In this document: one piece after another, positions 19,274-29,283 of the stretch
Position numbering within the stretch: position 1 is the first letter of the stretch
Layout of the letters: each line of letters starts with the position of its first letter
Made by a program: the position numbers and the translations under genes
NCBI GenBank assembly: GCA_024178355.1
Contig: JAMZNZ010000002.1
Location: 787,501 to 851,500, forward strand
From: Maricaulaceae bacterium EIL42A08
GTDB taxonomy: Bacteria > Pseudomonadota > Alphaproteobacteria > Caulobacterales > Maricaulaceae
Direction: 5' to 3'
Length of the DNA stretch: 64,000 nucleotides
The notes under the pieces: model-generated
The model's database searches: none
What the model saw: only the letters and a program-made list of their open reading frames with translations
Told to the model about the DNA's origin: nothing

Positions 19274-19807
19274 CTAGGTGATTTTCTCCACCTGGCCGTA
19301 ATCCAGTTCGACTGGTGTAGCGCGACCAAAGATATTGATCGCAACCTTCAGCAGCCCCTTCTCGTCATCGGCTTCCTCAACCAGACCATCAAAGCTCTGG
19401 AAGTGCCCGTCGATAACGCGAACTTTCTCGCCGATGTCATAGGTCACGGTCGAACGCGGACGCTCCGCATCATCTTCCATCTGACCCATGATCGCCTTGA
19501 CTTCCTTTTCCGGAACCGGGAGCGGACGCTTGCCGGACCCGAGGAAGCCAGTGACTTTCGGCGTATTCTTCACGAGGTGATAGGCCTCGTCGGTCATGTC
19601 CATCTTTACGAGGACATAGCCCGGAAAATATTTGCGCTCTGCGTTGACTTTGCGCCCGCGGCGCACCTCCACCACCTCTTCGGTCGGCACGAGGATTTCC
19701 TCAAACTTGTCTTCCAGCCCCTTCATGGCCGCGTCCGCCTTGATGGCGTCTGCAACCTTCTTCTCGAAGTTGGAATAGGCGTGAACGATGTACCACTTGG
19801 CTGACAT
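19274..19807 (-). CDS. nusG: Transcription antitermination factor NusG
   Basis: This 177-residue protein is NusG, which binds the RNA polymerase clamp and links it to S10 and Rho. The N-terminal NGN domain begins KWYIVHAYSNFEKKVADAI and contains FPGYVLVKMDM. The C-terminal KOW domain carries IGEKVRVIDGHFQSFDG. The size is normal. It lies 6 bases after secE, forming the classic secE-nusG pair. Confidence 0.98.
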   Translation of the reverse strand: MSAKWYIVHAYSNFEKKVADAIKADAAMKGLEDKFEEILVPTEEVVEVRRGRKVNAERKYFPGYVLVKMDMTDEAYHLVKNTPKVTGFLGSGKRPLPVPEKEVKAIMGQMEDDAERPRSTVTYDIGEKVRVIDGHFQSFDGLVEEADDEKGLLKVAINIFGRATPVELDYGQVEKIT

Positions 19808-19813
19808 GGTCGC

Positions 19814-20104
19814 TTAGCTCCCCAACCCGAGCAGGAGATTGATAATCCAGCTAAAGAGGCTGTCCACACCAAAGAAGAAGACCGCCATGATCGCGGACAT
19901 GATGAAAACCAGGATCGTCGAGACAATGGTCTCCTGACGCCCCGTCCAAGTCACCTTGCGCCCTTCCTGACGAACCTCGCCAAGAAACTTAAGCGGATTC
20001 GTGGTCTTCTTGCGCGCCGGAGCACTGGCCGCGCCTGAGGCATTACTGCCCTTGTCGCTGGCCCCACTCTTTGCAGGCGTACGAGATTTCGTATTGCGCG
20101 CCAT
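19814..20104 (-). CDS. secE: Preprotein translocase subunit SecE
   Basis: This 96-residue protein is SecE, which clamps SecY in the inner membrane. It has a Ser/Ala/Lys-rich N-terminal extension (about 1-33), the conserved amphipathic helix with EVRQEGRKVTWTGRQETI and one C-terminal membrane helix (about 62-92). It is the single-helix short form. It lies 51 bases after tRNA-Trp and 6 before nusG, a widespread arrangement. Confidence 0.96.
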   Translation of the reverse strand: MARNTKSRTPAKSGASDKGSNASGAASAPARKKTTNPLKFLGEVRQEGRKVTWTGRQETIVSTILVFIMSAIMAVFFFGVDSLFSWIINLLLGLGS

Positions 20105-20155
20105 GGCGTGACTTCTAATCCTTACTACGCTTGACCAGGTGGTATCACCCAGTCC

Positions 20156-20231
20156 TGGCAGGGGCGGAGGGGCTCGAACCCCCGACCTACGGTTTTGGAG
20201 ACCGTCGCTCTACCAGCTGAGCTACACCCCT
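20156..20231 (-). tRNA. tRNA-Trp (CCA)
   Basis: A full cloverleaf can be drawn on the minus strand: acceptor AGGGGTG/CGCCCCT, D arm GCTCAGCTGGTAGAGC, anticodon loop with CCA, and T arm GGGGGTTCGAGCCCC. The discriminator is G and CCA is encoded. It lies just upstream of secE, as in many proteobacteria, and is probably co-transcribed. Confidence 0.97.
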
Positions 20232-20444
20232 AAGCCAAATAGCCCGCACAGCCTGCCCCCGGTTAAACCACCGGACTCAAGCCAGACGGACTGTATTCAG
20301 AGCTGGGTCTTGTAGCGATCTGGTTCAGCAATGGAAAGCCCCTGCGATGAAAAAAATCGACCCAGCACATGTGGGACTTCTTGCGCATGCGATCAATCCC
20401 CCTCCTGGAGGGGTCATAAGCTTTGGGCGTCCGGGCAGGACGCA

Positions 20445-20479
20445 TAATAAAATGGGCTGGCGGTTTCCCGCCAGCCCAT
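20445..20479 (-). terminator. Intrinsic terminator after the TonB-dependent receptor
   Basis: ATGGGCTGGCGG (20452-20463) and CCGCCAGCCCAT (20468-20479) form a perfect 12-bp stem with a TTTC loop. On the minus strand it is followed by TTTATTATG. It lies 25 bases past the receptor stop codon. Confidence 0.9.
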
Positions 20480-20503
20480 CTCATTACCGCTAAACCCAGA
20501 GGC

Positions 20504-23500
20504 TTAGAAGTTGGCCGTCACCGACGCGAAGAACACACGAGAGGTGTCAAACACGGTCGGATAGGTGTTGCCGTTGCCCAGAGGCGGACCAGCACTCGTG
20601 AACACCGGAGCCTGCTCGGCAAAGGCATTCAGAATACCACCGCGGACAAGGACATTGTCCATCACCTGGTAGTTACCCGACAGGTCGAGGTAGCCAACAG
20701 CCGGCAGTTCCGGCTCAAGCTGGTTGCCCGACTTGTTGTCGGTCGCACCAAAGTGACGCCAGGTTGCCGAAGCTTCCCACGGCCACGGGGTTTCCCAGGT
20801 GGCCATCAGGCGGTGGCGATATTCCGGAGCCGGTGTGCCCGAGAAGCCGGACGCACAGGCGTTACCGAAGAAGCCAGCACACTGGATCGGATCCGCGCCA
20901 GCAAACGGCACCTCAACCAGATCGTTCAGGAAGGTCGCAGCATAGTCGAAACGAAGCCCACCATAGTCGGCGAATGCCGGGATGAACTGCTCGAAGTCGA
21001 AGCTGTAGTTGACCTGAACGTCAACACCGCTGGTTTGCAACTCAGCAACGTTGAGGGCGGTCTGCAGGAAGCCGTAGTCGGTGCCGAAGCCCGATGCCAG
21101 CGTACCGTTAGACGCACGGGTCACGAGGCTACAGAAGCCCGGATCACCGGTCGTCAGACACTCCTCAAGAATACGCTGCGGAGATGCACCAGCACCCACT
21201 GCGTCTTCCACCGTGATGTCGAAATAGTCGATCGAGATCGTCAGGTTTTCGATCATATTTGGCGTGAGAACCACACCAAAGGTCACGGTTTCTGCCGTTT
21301 CCGGATTCAGGTTCGGGTTACCACCGGTGATGGACTGGGTCTGCCCCGAGATCACATCAAGAATGGTACCGTACTGAGCCGCAGTCACACCGGTGCGTGC
21401 GCACTCAGTCAGAGACAGGAACGGTGTCGCACCTGCACACGGGTCAAACGTGGTTGCACCCGGATAGGTGTCAAGGTTCGGCAGACCAACGTCCTGAGCC
21501 GTGAACAGCTCAATCACGTTCGGTGCACGAACAGCCTGCTGGAACTGAGCACGGAAACGAATGTCGTCAACCGGAGCCCAGGTCAGCTGCAGAGCGTAGG
21601 AGTCGGTCTGGAACTCGCTGGACGACGTACCAGTGCCAACGCGGCCCTGCGTCTCGTAGTCCGAGTAGCGATACTGAGCCGAGAAGGTCAGCTCTTCAGC
21701 GAACTCAGCACCAGTGATGATCGGAACCTGAAGTTCGGAGAAGATCTCGAATACATCGACCTGACCGTTGACCGGCTTGGTTGCGCCACCGAGACCGGTG
21801 AAGCCACCGCCGTCGACCTGGAAGATTTCGTCAGGCTCGCGCTGAAGGCGGTCCGTACGGTTCTCGAAACCAATCAGGAAGCCAACACCGAGATCGGAGA
21901 ACGGCGAAGAAATGCCGTAATTGCCGAGGTCGGCCTGGATGTCCGCACCCCAGAGGGTCTGCTCGGTGTTACCGGTGATGATGCCGGTTCCCTGCAGGAA
22001 GTCGGTCATTTCCGGCGTCACCAGGGACTCGCCGTTCGGACCACGCTGGAAGATGTTGTAAGGCACACAGCCACCAGACGGGTCGGTACAAACGACATTA
22101 CCGTTGCCGTCGTCAACAGCCAGGAAGGCCTGCTGAACATTGCCAACGATGAAGTCGTTCTTGGAGATCTGGGTGTCATCGGTACGAGCGTACTGATAGA
22201 AGGCTTCCCAATCCCAGTGATCAGCGATGGTACCCTCAAGGCCACCGACGAAGCGCCACGCCATGTTCTCCAGGTCGGAGTTACGCGGGCCACCTTCGAC
22301 GTTACGGTGGGAGGAGAACAGGCTGTTCTTGATCACGCCGTCAGCAATATCCTGAGCCGAGCAGCCAAACAGGTCGGTGATCTGAAGACCAGGAGTGTTC
22401 TGGATCAGCGGGTTGTCACAGTTTATCGACCACGAACCGAACGATGCGGTTTCAGCAATCTGTGCGTTCGAGATATTGTGCACGAACGAGATATCCGCAA
22501 AGGCGCGGATGTTATCGTTGATGTCATAGTGCGAACGAGCAAAGATCTGGAAACGCTCGGACGGACGCTGGAAGTAGTTCAGCGGACCAAAGTTGTAGGT
22601 CTGCTGCGGGCCACCAACGAACGGGACAATCGTTCCGTCTTCCTGCTGGAAGCCAAAGCCACCGGCACCACCAAAGGCACGGAAGTTACCCGAACCGATA
22701 CAACCGAAACTACCGAAACCATTCGGATTGCTAGCGGTGGTCTGACCAAGGGCACAGCCTGAAATGGAGCGGTTGTCCTGAGTGATGGCTTCACGATTTT
22801 CGTAAGAAACGAAAAGCGTGCCGTTACCACGACCATCCGGGGTGTTGGCACCCATGGTCAGGCTCAAAGAATACTCTTCACCGTCCCAGACTTCACCTGG
22901 AACGTCAACACCACCAGCGCGCAGGACATTGTCCCACAGGTCATTGCCGTTAGGGGCATTGCTGACCTGGGTGTGCGCTTCGATTTCGATGCCTTCGAAG
23001 TCATCCTTGAGGATAAAGTTCGCAACACCGCCGACAGCGTCAGAGCCGTACACAGCAGACGCACCACCGGTCAGGATGTCGACACGGTCAACAAGCTGGG
23101 TCGGGATGATGTCGAGGTTGGCAGAGCTGATCTGCGAGGAACCGAACGGCAGGCGACGACCGTCGACCAGCACCAGGGTACGAATGGAACCCAGACCACG
23201 GAGGTTCAGGTTAGCCGTGCCCGATGCACCGTTGGAAACTTCACCGGCCTGACCAGCGAAAACCTGCGGAAGGATGTTCACGAAATCTTCGATACGAACG
23301 TTACCGCGGATGTCAGCTTCTTCACCGGTTACCGAAAGCACCGGGTTGGCTGCAGCCAGGTTCGGGTTCGTTTGAAGGCGGGAACCGGTGACGACAATGC
23401 GATCATCCGGTGCTGCCTCTTCAGCCTCCTGAGCGAATGCCGGCGCAGCCAGCCCCGCGGAGGTGATCAGCGTCGACGCAAGCGCCCACGCTTTCAGTTG

Positions 23501-23512
23501 TTTAGTTTGCAT
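20504..23512 (-). CDS. TonB-dependent outer-membrane receptor
   Basis: This 1,002-residue protein is a TonB-dependent receptor that would import a large or scarce substrate across the outer membrane. A signal peptide (MQTKQLKAWALASTLITSAGLAAPAFAQ) is followed by RIVVTGSRLQ, typical of this group, a plug domain (LNLRGLGSIRTLVLVDGRRLP, VDRVDILTGGASAVYGSDAVGG) and a long beta-barrel ending in an aromatic residue (VTANF). The ATG at 23512 has GGGGAG 6 bases upstream and gives a clean signal peptide, so I prefer it to a start 7 codons earlier. The substrate cannot be told. It sits between tufB and tRNA-Trp, interrupting the translation cluster. Confidence 0.93.
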   Translation of the reverse strand: MQTKQLKAWALASTLITSAGLAAPAFAQEAEEAAPDDRIVVTGSRLQTNPNLAAANPVLSVTGEEADIRGNVRIEDFVNILPQVFAGQAGEVSNGASGTANLNLRGLGSIRTLVLVDGRRLPFGSSQISSANLDIIPTQLVDRVDILTGGASAVYGSDAVGGVANFILKDDFEGIEIEAHTQVSNAPNGNDLWDNVLRAGGVDVPGEVWDGEEYSLSLTMGANTPDGRGNGTLFVSYENREAITQDNRSISGCALGQTTASNPNGFGSFGCIGSGNFRAFGGAGGFGFQQEDGTIVPFVGGPQQTYNFGPLNYFQRPSERFQIFARSHYDINDNIRAFADISFVHNISNAQIAETASFGSWSINCDNPLIQNTPGLQITDLFGCSAQDIADGVIKNSLFSSHRNVEGGPRNSDLENMAWRFVGGLEGTIADHWDWEAFYQYARTDDTQISKNDFIVGNVQQAFLAVDDGNGNVVCTDPSGGCVPYNIFQRGPNGESLVTPEMTDFLQGTGIITGNTEQTLWGADIQADLGNYGISSPFSDLGVGFLIGFENRTDRLQREPDEIFQVDGGGFTGLGGATKPVNGQVDVFEIFSELQVPIITGAEFAEELTFSAQYRYSDYETQGRVGTGTSSSEFQTDSYALQLTWAPVDDIRFRAQFQQAVRAPNVIELFTAQDVGLPNLDTYPGATTFDPCAGATPFLSLTECARTGVTAAQYGTILDVISGQTQSITGGNPNLNPETAETVTFGVVLTPNMIENLTISIDYFDITVEDAVGAGASPQRILEECLTTGDPGFCSLVTRASNGTLASGFGTDYGFLQTALNVAELQTSGVDVQVNYSFDFEQFIPAFADYGGLRFDYAATFLNDLVEVPFAGADPIQCAGFFGNACASGFSGTPAPEYRHRLMATWETPWPWEASATWRHFGATDNKSGNQLEPELPAVGYLDLSGNYQVMDNVLVRGGILNAFAEQAPVFTSAGPPLGNGNTYPTVFDTSRVFFASVTANF

Positions 23513-23829
23513 ATCATACTCCCCGATTTGCAAAAGTCGGTTCTCGTCATTGGTGACTCAAAATGACTGCGGTGAGACTACGGGTATTTACAAAGTTGTC
23601 GCAAACCCTGTGAGCGGCTGCCGCAGAGATCATTAATGCCCTGTGACAAAATTGCTGCACAGCTTACTGCGCCTTCATTTGCTTGTAATTTTTGAATTAC
23701 CGAGAATGACAACGACACCTAATGCTGCGCCGCAACACCATAGGCTCACCCAACACCGGCTCGACTTCTCGTTTATCAGCCAATGGGCCACCCCCCTGTG
23801 AGGACGGTCTCGTTACTGATTTGACGAAC
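23513..23829. other. Intergenic region upstream of the TonB receptor
   Basis: This 317-base stretch lies between the tufB terminator and the receptor start. No gene is supported. It should hold the receptor promoter; TTGCGA with TAGTCT 18 bases later on the minus strand is a weak candidate only. I see no Fur-like or other clear operator. Confidence 0.4.
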
Positions 23830-23868
23830 AAAAACGCCCCGCAGCCATGGGGCCACGGGGCGTCTTGT
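23830..23868 (-). terminator. Intrinsic terminator after tufB
   Basis: The hairpin CGCCCCG…CGGGGCG followed on the minus strand by TTTTTG is the same as the one after tufA. It belongs to the 1,250-bp duplicated segment, so sequence homogenisation has included the terminator. Confidence 0.88.
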
Positions 23869-23902
23869 TTGATCGTCTTGGTGTGACGTCAGATCAGGGC
23901 GC

Positions 23903-25078
<1,176 letters not shown>

Positions 25079-25111
25079 CTCATTGGACCCTCGCGCTGTT
25101 AGCTTCAAGTT

Positions 25112-25158
25112 GGCCAGGCTGACGACGCTCCGGGTCCGGAGAAGCGTCAGCGCTGGCC
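25112..25158 (-). promoter_or_regulatory. Leader hairpin upstream of tufB
   Basis: GGCCAG (25112-25117) and CTGGCC (25153-25158) bracket further pairing (TGACG/CGTCA and CTCCGG/CCGGAG), giving a long interrupted stem. It lies in the presumed 5' leader of tufB between promoter and start codon. It lacks a following T-run. A role in mRNA stability or translation control is a guess from position. Confidence 0.5.
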
Positions 25159-25175
25159 TGATTTCATGAGCGCGG

Positions 25176-25204
25176 GGCATAACGCCACCGCTGCGTGAAC
25201 GCAA
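25176..25204 (-). promoter_or_regulatory. Predicted sigma70 promoter of tufB
   Basis: On the minus strand TTGCGT (25204..25199) is followed after 17 bases by TATGCC (25181..25176), about 100 bases upstream of the tufB ATG. Spacing and position fit a housekeeping promoter, though both hexamers deviate from consensus. Confidence 0.55.
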
Positions 25205-25442
25205 GAGCTTTGCTCGTATCAATGTGGCCTGTGGCAGTTGCAGCTTAGACACAGCATCCCGAGTGCCAGGGTGACACTTGTCATCCGAAAGCCGGACCGA
25301 CCGTCACATCACCCAGGAGTGAGCGTGGTTTAGCACATCTCCATCACAGCGATTTCGACCAATGGAGATGATGACGCTCGACTAGGCCACCCTTGATGAA
25401 GAACGCATTCGCCTGCAGCTGGCTGCCAATGCGGGCATTGCT

Positions 25443-25952
25443 ATGCCTGTGGCTGGAGCCATCGCCTGGGCGGCTATCAGCATAGCGTCAACCCAGCTCT
25501 CCTATGGAACATGGGTGTTCGCGTCCTGCTTTGGGCTGGGCATGCTGTTTCCATTAGCGATGCTGCTGCAGGGTATTACCCGCTCGCCCTTCATGAAGAC
25601 AAAATCACCTCTGAACGGCGTGCTGGCACCTGGAATTCTGGTGGCCAATCTGCACTGGCCGATCACCTTCGCCTTGCCCAATAACGCTCCGGAGCTGTTC
25701 CCTCTCGCGTTCGGGCTGTCCACGGCTCCCATCTGGGCGGTTGTTGGATGGCAGTACGCCAGCAAGATCGGCTGGCTCCACCTAGCGCTTCGGGTTCCCG
25801 GCGTTGTAGCGCTAAATGCTATCGCCCATGGCATGCAGACCGCTGGCACCTGGATCACCGCCTATGTGGCTGGCGTCTATGTGGTTTCAGTCATCGGGTT
25901 TTCAATTGAAGTGGCCGGTCGGCGCAGAAAGGCGTTAGGCACTACGGCCTAA
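25443..25952 (+). CDS. DUF7010-like membrane protein, start region disrupted
   Basis: The 169 residues contain four to five hydrophobic segments and resemble the DUF7010 family of small membrane proteins; function unknown. The homologous N-terminus appears to start further upstream: codons from 25386 read ATLDEERIRLQLAANAGIA in frame, as expected for the family. However, an in-frame TAG at 25383-25385 separates them from an ATG at 25362 or 25371. Between that TAG and the ATG at 25443 there is no ATG, GTG or TTG in frame. Either translation starts at 25443 and loses about 20 residues, or the gene is damaged or misread. It converges on the flavoprotein gene with a 3-base overlap of the ends. 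Confidence 0.6.
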   Translation: MPVAGAIAWAAISIASTQLSYGTWVFASCFGLGMLFPLAMLLQGITRSPFMKTKSPLNGVLAPGILVANLHWPITFALPNNAPELFPLAFGLSTAPIWAVVGWQYASKIGWLHLALRVPGVVALNAIAHGMQTAGTWITAYVAGVYVVSVIGFSIEVAGRRRKALGTTA

Positions 25953-27148
25953 TCAGAGTGAGCGGCAGCATGCGCGCTCGCCCAGGCCCACTGGAAATTA
26001 TAGCCGCCAAGCCAGCCGGTTACGTCGACGCATTCGCCAATAAAGTACAGACCCGGAACTCTCTGAAACTCCATGGTTTTTGAGGATAGCTCTGCGGTAT
26101 CAATACCGCCTGCGGTCACCTCGGCGGTGCGGTAGCCTTCGGTTCCGGCCGGCTTCACCTGCCAATGTGAAAGACCTTGAGCAACATCCTCCAGACGGGC
26201 GTGACTGACATCGGCAAGCCTGGGCAAATCGGGTACGAGCCCCCGACCCTGCAGCATCTCCACGAGCCGCCTTGGCAGGACCACTTCCAGCGCAGACGCC
26301 AGCGACTTCATGGGGTTGTCAGCTTTAAGCGCCTGCAAGACGGCAGCTCCATCGCCGCCCGCAAACAGGTCCAGCGACACCGCTTCACCCGGCGACCAGT
26401 ACGATGAAACCTGCAGAATCGCTGGCCCGGAAAGGCCCCGGTGGGTAAATAGCGCAGCTTCGTCAAAGCTTGCTCCGCCTGCCTCAGCCCGAACATTACA
26501 GGCAACGCCGGAGATGGCGGCGAAGGCGTCTTTTTCGGCCCCTTCGAACGTGAAGGGCACCAGCGCAGGCCGTGGTTCGATTATGTTGAGGTCGAATTGA
26601 CGAGCGATATCATAGGCAAAGCCGGTAGCGCCCATCTTCGGGATCGACAAACCTCCAGAGGCAATGACCAGTCGTCCGGCCGTAACGGAGCCTGCGCTGG
26701 TCTTGATTTTAAAGCCCTCATCGGCCCTGGAAACGGCCTTGATGTCAGTTTCCAGCCTTAGCTGGCCACCGGCAGCGTCCAGTTCATCGAGGAGCATCTG
26801 GATGATCGCACCGGATTTCTGGTCGCAGAAAAGTTGTCCCAGTGTTTTCTCATGCCAGGTCAGGCCATGACGGCTCATCAGGTCGCAGAAATCCCACGGC
26901 GTGTAGCGCGCCAACGCGGACTTTGCGAAGTGCGGATTCTGGCTGATAAAGCGGGCCGCCTCGGTTTCCATATTGGTGAAATTGCAGCGCCCGCCGCCGG
27001 AGATTCGCACCTTCTCGGCCGGCTTGCGGGCATGATCCAGCACCAGCACAGAGCGCCCCCGCGCACCAAATTGTGCGGCATAAAACAGCCCGGCAGCGCC
27101 CGCGCCAATCACCAGCGCGTCAACATGGGAAGGAAGTGTTGTGCTCAT
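25949..27148 (-). CDS. HI0933-family FAD-dependent oxidoreductase
   Basis: This 399-residue flavoprotein belongs to the HI0933/YhiN family. It has the dinucleotide motif GAGAAG (15-20), the family block KVRISGGGRCNFTN (about 46-59), and a C-terminal GLYFIGECVDVTGWLGGYNFQWAWASA segment that completes the FAD site. The physiological substrate of the family is poorly known. It is convergent with the DUF7010-like gene. Confidence 0.92.
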   Translation of the reverse strand: MSTTLPSHVDALVIGAGAAGLFYAAQFGARGRSVLVLDHARKPAEKVRISGGGRCNFTNMETEAARFISQNPHFAKSALARYTPWDFCDLMSRHGLTWHEKTLGQLFCDQKSGAIIQMLLDELDAAGGQLRLETDIKAVSRADEGFKIKTSAGSVTAGRLVIASGGLSIPKMGATGFAYDIARQFDLNIIEPRPALVPFTFEGAEKDAFAAISGVACNVRAEAGGASFDEAALFTHRGLSGPAILQVSSYWSPGEAVSLDLFAGGDGAAVLQALKADNPMKSLASALEVVLPRRLVEMLQGRGLVPDLPRLADVSHARLEDVAQGLSHWQVKPAGTEGYRTAEVTAGGIDTAELSSKTMEFQRVPGLYFIGECVDVTGWLGGYNFQWAWASAHAAAHSD

Positions 27149-27216
27149 GACGCGTGGGTATAGCCGGGGATAAAGCGTGGCAAGGCCGGAGGCTATTGAT
27201 GCCCGTAGCCTTCAGG

Positions 27217-27236
27217 CTCGCAAGGCGAACAGCCGC
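27217..27236 (+). repeat. Dispersed intergenic repeat, copy 1
   Basis: The 20-base core ctcgcaaggcgaacagccgc recurs exactly at 31951-31970 and, inverted, at 44165-44184. Copies 1 and 2 also share a following cagcgagga segment. All three copies lie in gaps next to tRNA genes. Confidence 0.7.
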
Positions 27237-27288
27237 CCGTAGCTTCAGCGAGGACCGACAAAACGGAGTGCGGGAGGACAGAAAGAAT

Positions 27289-27362
27289 TGGAGCGGGTAG
27301 ACGGAATCGAACCGACATATTCAGCTTGGAAGGCTGACGTTCTACCGTTGAACTATACCCGC
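27289..27362 (-). tRNA. tRNA-Gly (UCC)
   Basis: The minus strand folds into a cloverleaf: acceptor GCGGGTA/TACCCGC, D arm GTTCAACGGTAGAAC, anticodon loop CTTCCAA giving TCC, T arm GTCGGTTCGATTCCGTC, discriminator T and an encoded CCA. It reads GGA codons. Confidence 0.95.
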
Positions 27363-27570
27363 GCCGGAGGAAAATAATTAGCGCAATCTATCCGCAGTGG
27401 CGAGGGGTCGATTGCAGGAAGTGACAGGTCATGTGCGACCAACGCAATAGTGGTCAAAAGGGGTGGCCCTATCCCTCACCCACCACTAGCGTCGCGCAAA
27501 GCGTTTCGAACCAGGATCCGGCGTCCCTGACTTCAAAGCAGGTGAAACCTGACCCGTGAAGGTACAACCG

Positions 27571-29187
27571 ATGACCCCTTTCAGATTGAAGCTTGTCTAT
27601 ACCGGCGGAACGATCGGCTGCGTCGGCGATCCACTGGCCCCTCTACCCGCGGATAAGTTCGAGGCGGCGTTCAGCGATTTCCTGCTTCCGATCATCCAGG
27701 AACGCTACCCCAATATCGAGATCACCTACCACGCGTTCGCGCCCAGCCTTGATAGCACCAATCTGAGGCCCTCTGACTGGGCGAAGATCGCAGCCACGGT
27801 CATTGGAGAGCCAGGCGATACGGCGACCTATGGCGAGGCCGACGGCTTTTTGATTCTCCATGGCACTGACACCATGGCGTGGAGCGCGGCCGCCCTCTCC
27901 TTCCTGCTGACCGGTCTCGACCAGCAAGGTCGTGTGAATGCCCAGATTTCAAAGCCGGTGATCCTGACCGGCTCCCAGTCACCGATATTTTTTGAAGACC
28001 CGGACTCCGGCGCGCTGACGCTGCGCTACAACACCGATGCGATCCGCAACGTGCTGGGGTCGATCGAGTGCATCCGCGCCGGGATCGCCCAGGTGGGGCT
28101 GTTCTTCAATGACGATCTGATGCGGGGCAATCGTGCGCTGAAGACCAATGTCACCGAGTTTGACGCCTTCACTTCGCCCAACTACCCGCTCGTGGCGGAA
28201 ATGGGCATCGAGCTAACCGTGCGAAACCGGCTGCTGATCGCTCCACCTATCAATCCGGAGATTTCGATCGACACACCGTCAACGCTGGCAAAGCTTCAGG
28301 CCCAGCTTGAACACCTGAAGGGCGCGCTGGACGACGTGACCATGGTGGACTTCCTCGCCTACCCGGCCAGCTACCGAGCCTCGCAAAACTCCAGCACGCT
28401 GGCCGACGCGCTTCAGGGCGCACTGGATGGGGTTGATGGCGCTGACGGGCTCTATCTGGAGAATTTTGGCGAAGGCAATTTCCCGTCCGGCAATCCCGAT
28501 GATCCCAAGGCTGGTGCCGTGTTCAGAGTGCTCAAGGCTGCGCACGACCGGGGCACGGTCATCGCGTCGGGAACGCAGGTCATCTCCGGCATGGTGAACT
28601 CCACCGCCTACGCGTCGGGCGCCTGGCTCGCCGAGTGTGGATGCGTCAGCACCTATGACATGTCCGGCCCGGCGGTTCAGACCAAGCTGACCTATCTGCT
28701 GGCCCTGGGGCACGCAGGCTATTTCAACTGGCCGCAGGAGACGGTCGAGAATTTGATGCGCACCCCCATCGCCGGGGAGATGACGCCAATTAACCGCCTT
28801 GATGATGCGCGCGGTCGCTTCCTGGTGGCGGGTCAGTCGATTGCCGCCTTTGACGGCAGCGCGACCCTGATCAACGATCCGGATCTGGGGCCAGTCCTGA
28901 TTGACCCAGGCCAGCCCGACGCGCCGCTATGGGCAGCCCTTGCCAACCCGACCGCCATGCCCGGTCGGCTTCAGATCCAGGGCGATGGCGATCTGGTCTT
29001 TTATGACCGGTCCAACGGTGTGCTCTGGCAGTCGGAAACCCAAAGCAGTCGCAACGGGTCGGCGGTTCTGATTCTGTCCGGCTCGCTAAAAAGTGATGAT
29101 CTGGCGCTCTACCTGTTCGATGAGAGCACGCAGGCCGTATTGAAGACCCTGTATGGTAAAGCGCCGAGCGTTGCGGCTCTCGGCTAG
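27571..29187 (+). CDS. Asparaginase with C-terminal bulb-lectin-like domain
   Basis: This 538-residue protein has an L-asparaginase domain (about 1-420), which would hydrolyse asparagine to aspartate and ammonia. It shows YTGGTIG (10-16, catalytic Thr14), an AnsA-like LDSTNLRPSDW segment and HGTDTM with the second catalytic threonine. The last 90 residues are not part of asparaginases: QGDGDLVFY (470-478) fits the mannose-binding B-lectin pattern QxDxNxVxY with Asp for Asn, followed by VLWQSET. No signal peptide is visible, so location is unclear. The ATG at 27571 has GAAGG upstream; a GTG 5 codons earlier is the alternative. It is transcribed divergently from tRNA-Gly. Confidence 0.88.
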   Translation: MTPFRLKLVYTGGTIGCVGDPLAPLPADKFEAAFSDFLLPIIQERYPNIEITYHAFAPSLDSTNLRPSDWAKIAATVIGEPGDTATYGEADGFLILHGTDTMAWSAAALSFLLTGLDQQGRVNAQISKPVILTGSQSPIFFEDPDSGALTLRYNTDAIRNVLGSIECIRAGIAQVGLFFNDDLMRGNRALKTNVTEFDAFTSPNYPLVAEMGIELTVRNRLLIAPPINPEISIDTPSTLAKLQAQLEHLKGALDDVTMVDFLAYPASYRASQNSSTLADALQGALDGVDGADGLYLENFGEGNFPSGNPDDPKAGAVFRVLKAAHDRGTVIASGTQVISGMVNSTAYASGAWLAECGCVSTYDMSGPAVQTKLTYLLALGHAGYFNWPQETVENLMRTPIAGEMTPINRLDDARGRFLVAGQSIAAFDGSATLINDPDLGPVLIDPGQPDAPLWAALANPTAMPGRLQIQGDGDLVFYDRSNGVLWQSETQSSRNGSAVLILSGSLKSDDLALYLFDESTQAVLKTLYGKAPSVAALG

Positions 29188-29283
29188 GTCAAAATCCCTT
29201 ACTGAATTGTCAGATTGATCGCCTTGCTCTTCGTGAAGCGGGCCTTAGTGTTACGCGCAATTCAACAACAGGGGAGATGGCTC

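Noticed and set aside
20423-22762. A 779-codon open frame on the plus strand opposite the TonB receptor
   Set aside because: It is a mirror of the receptor's codon bias, rich in Arg/His/Val, with no ribosome site or domain. The receptor on the other strand has clear family motifs.
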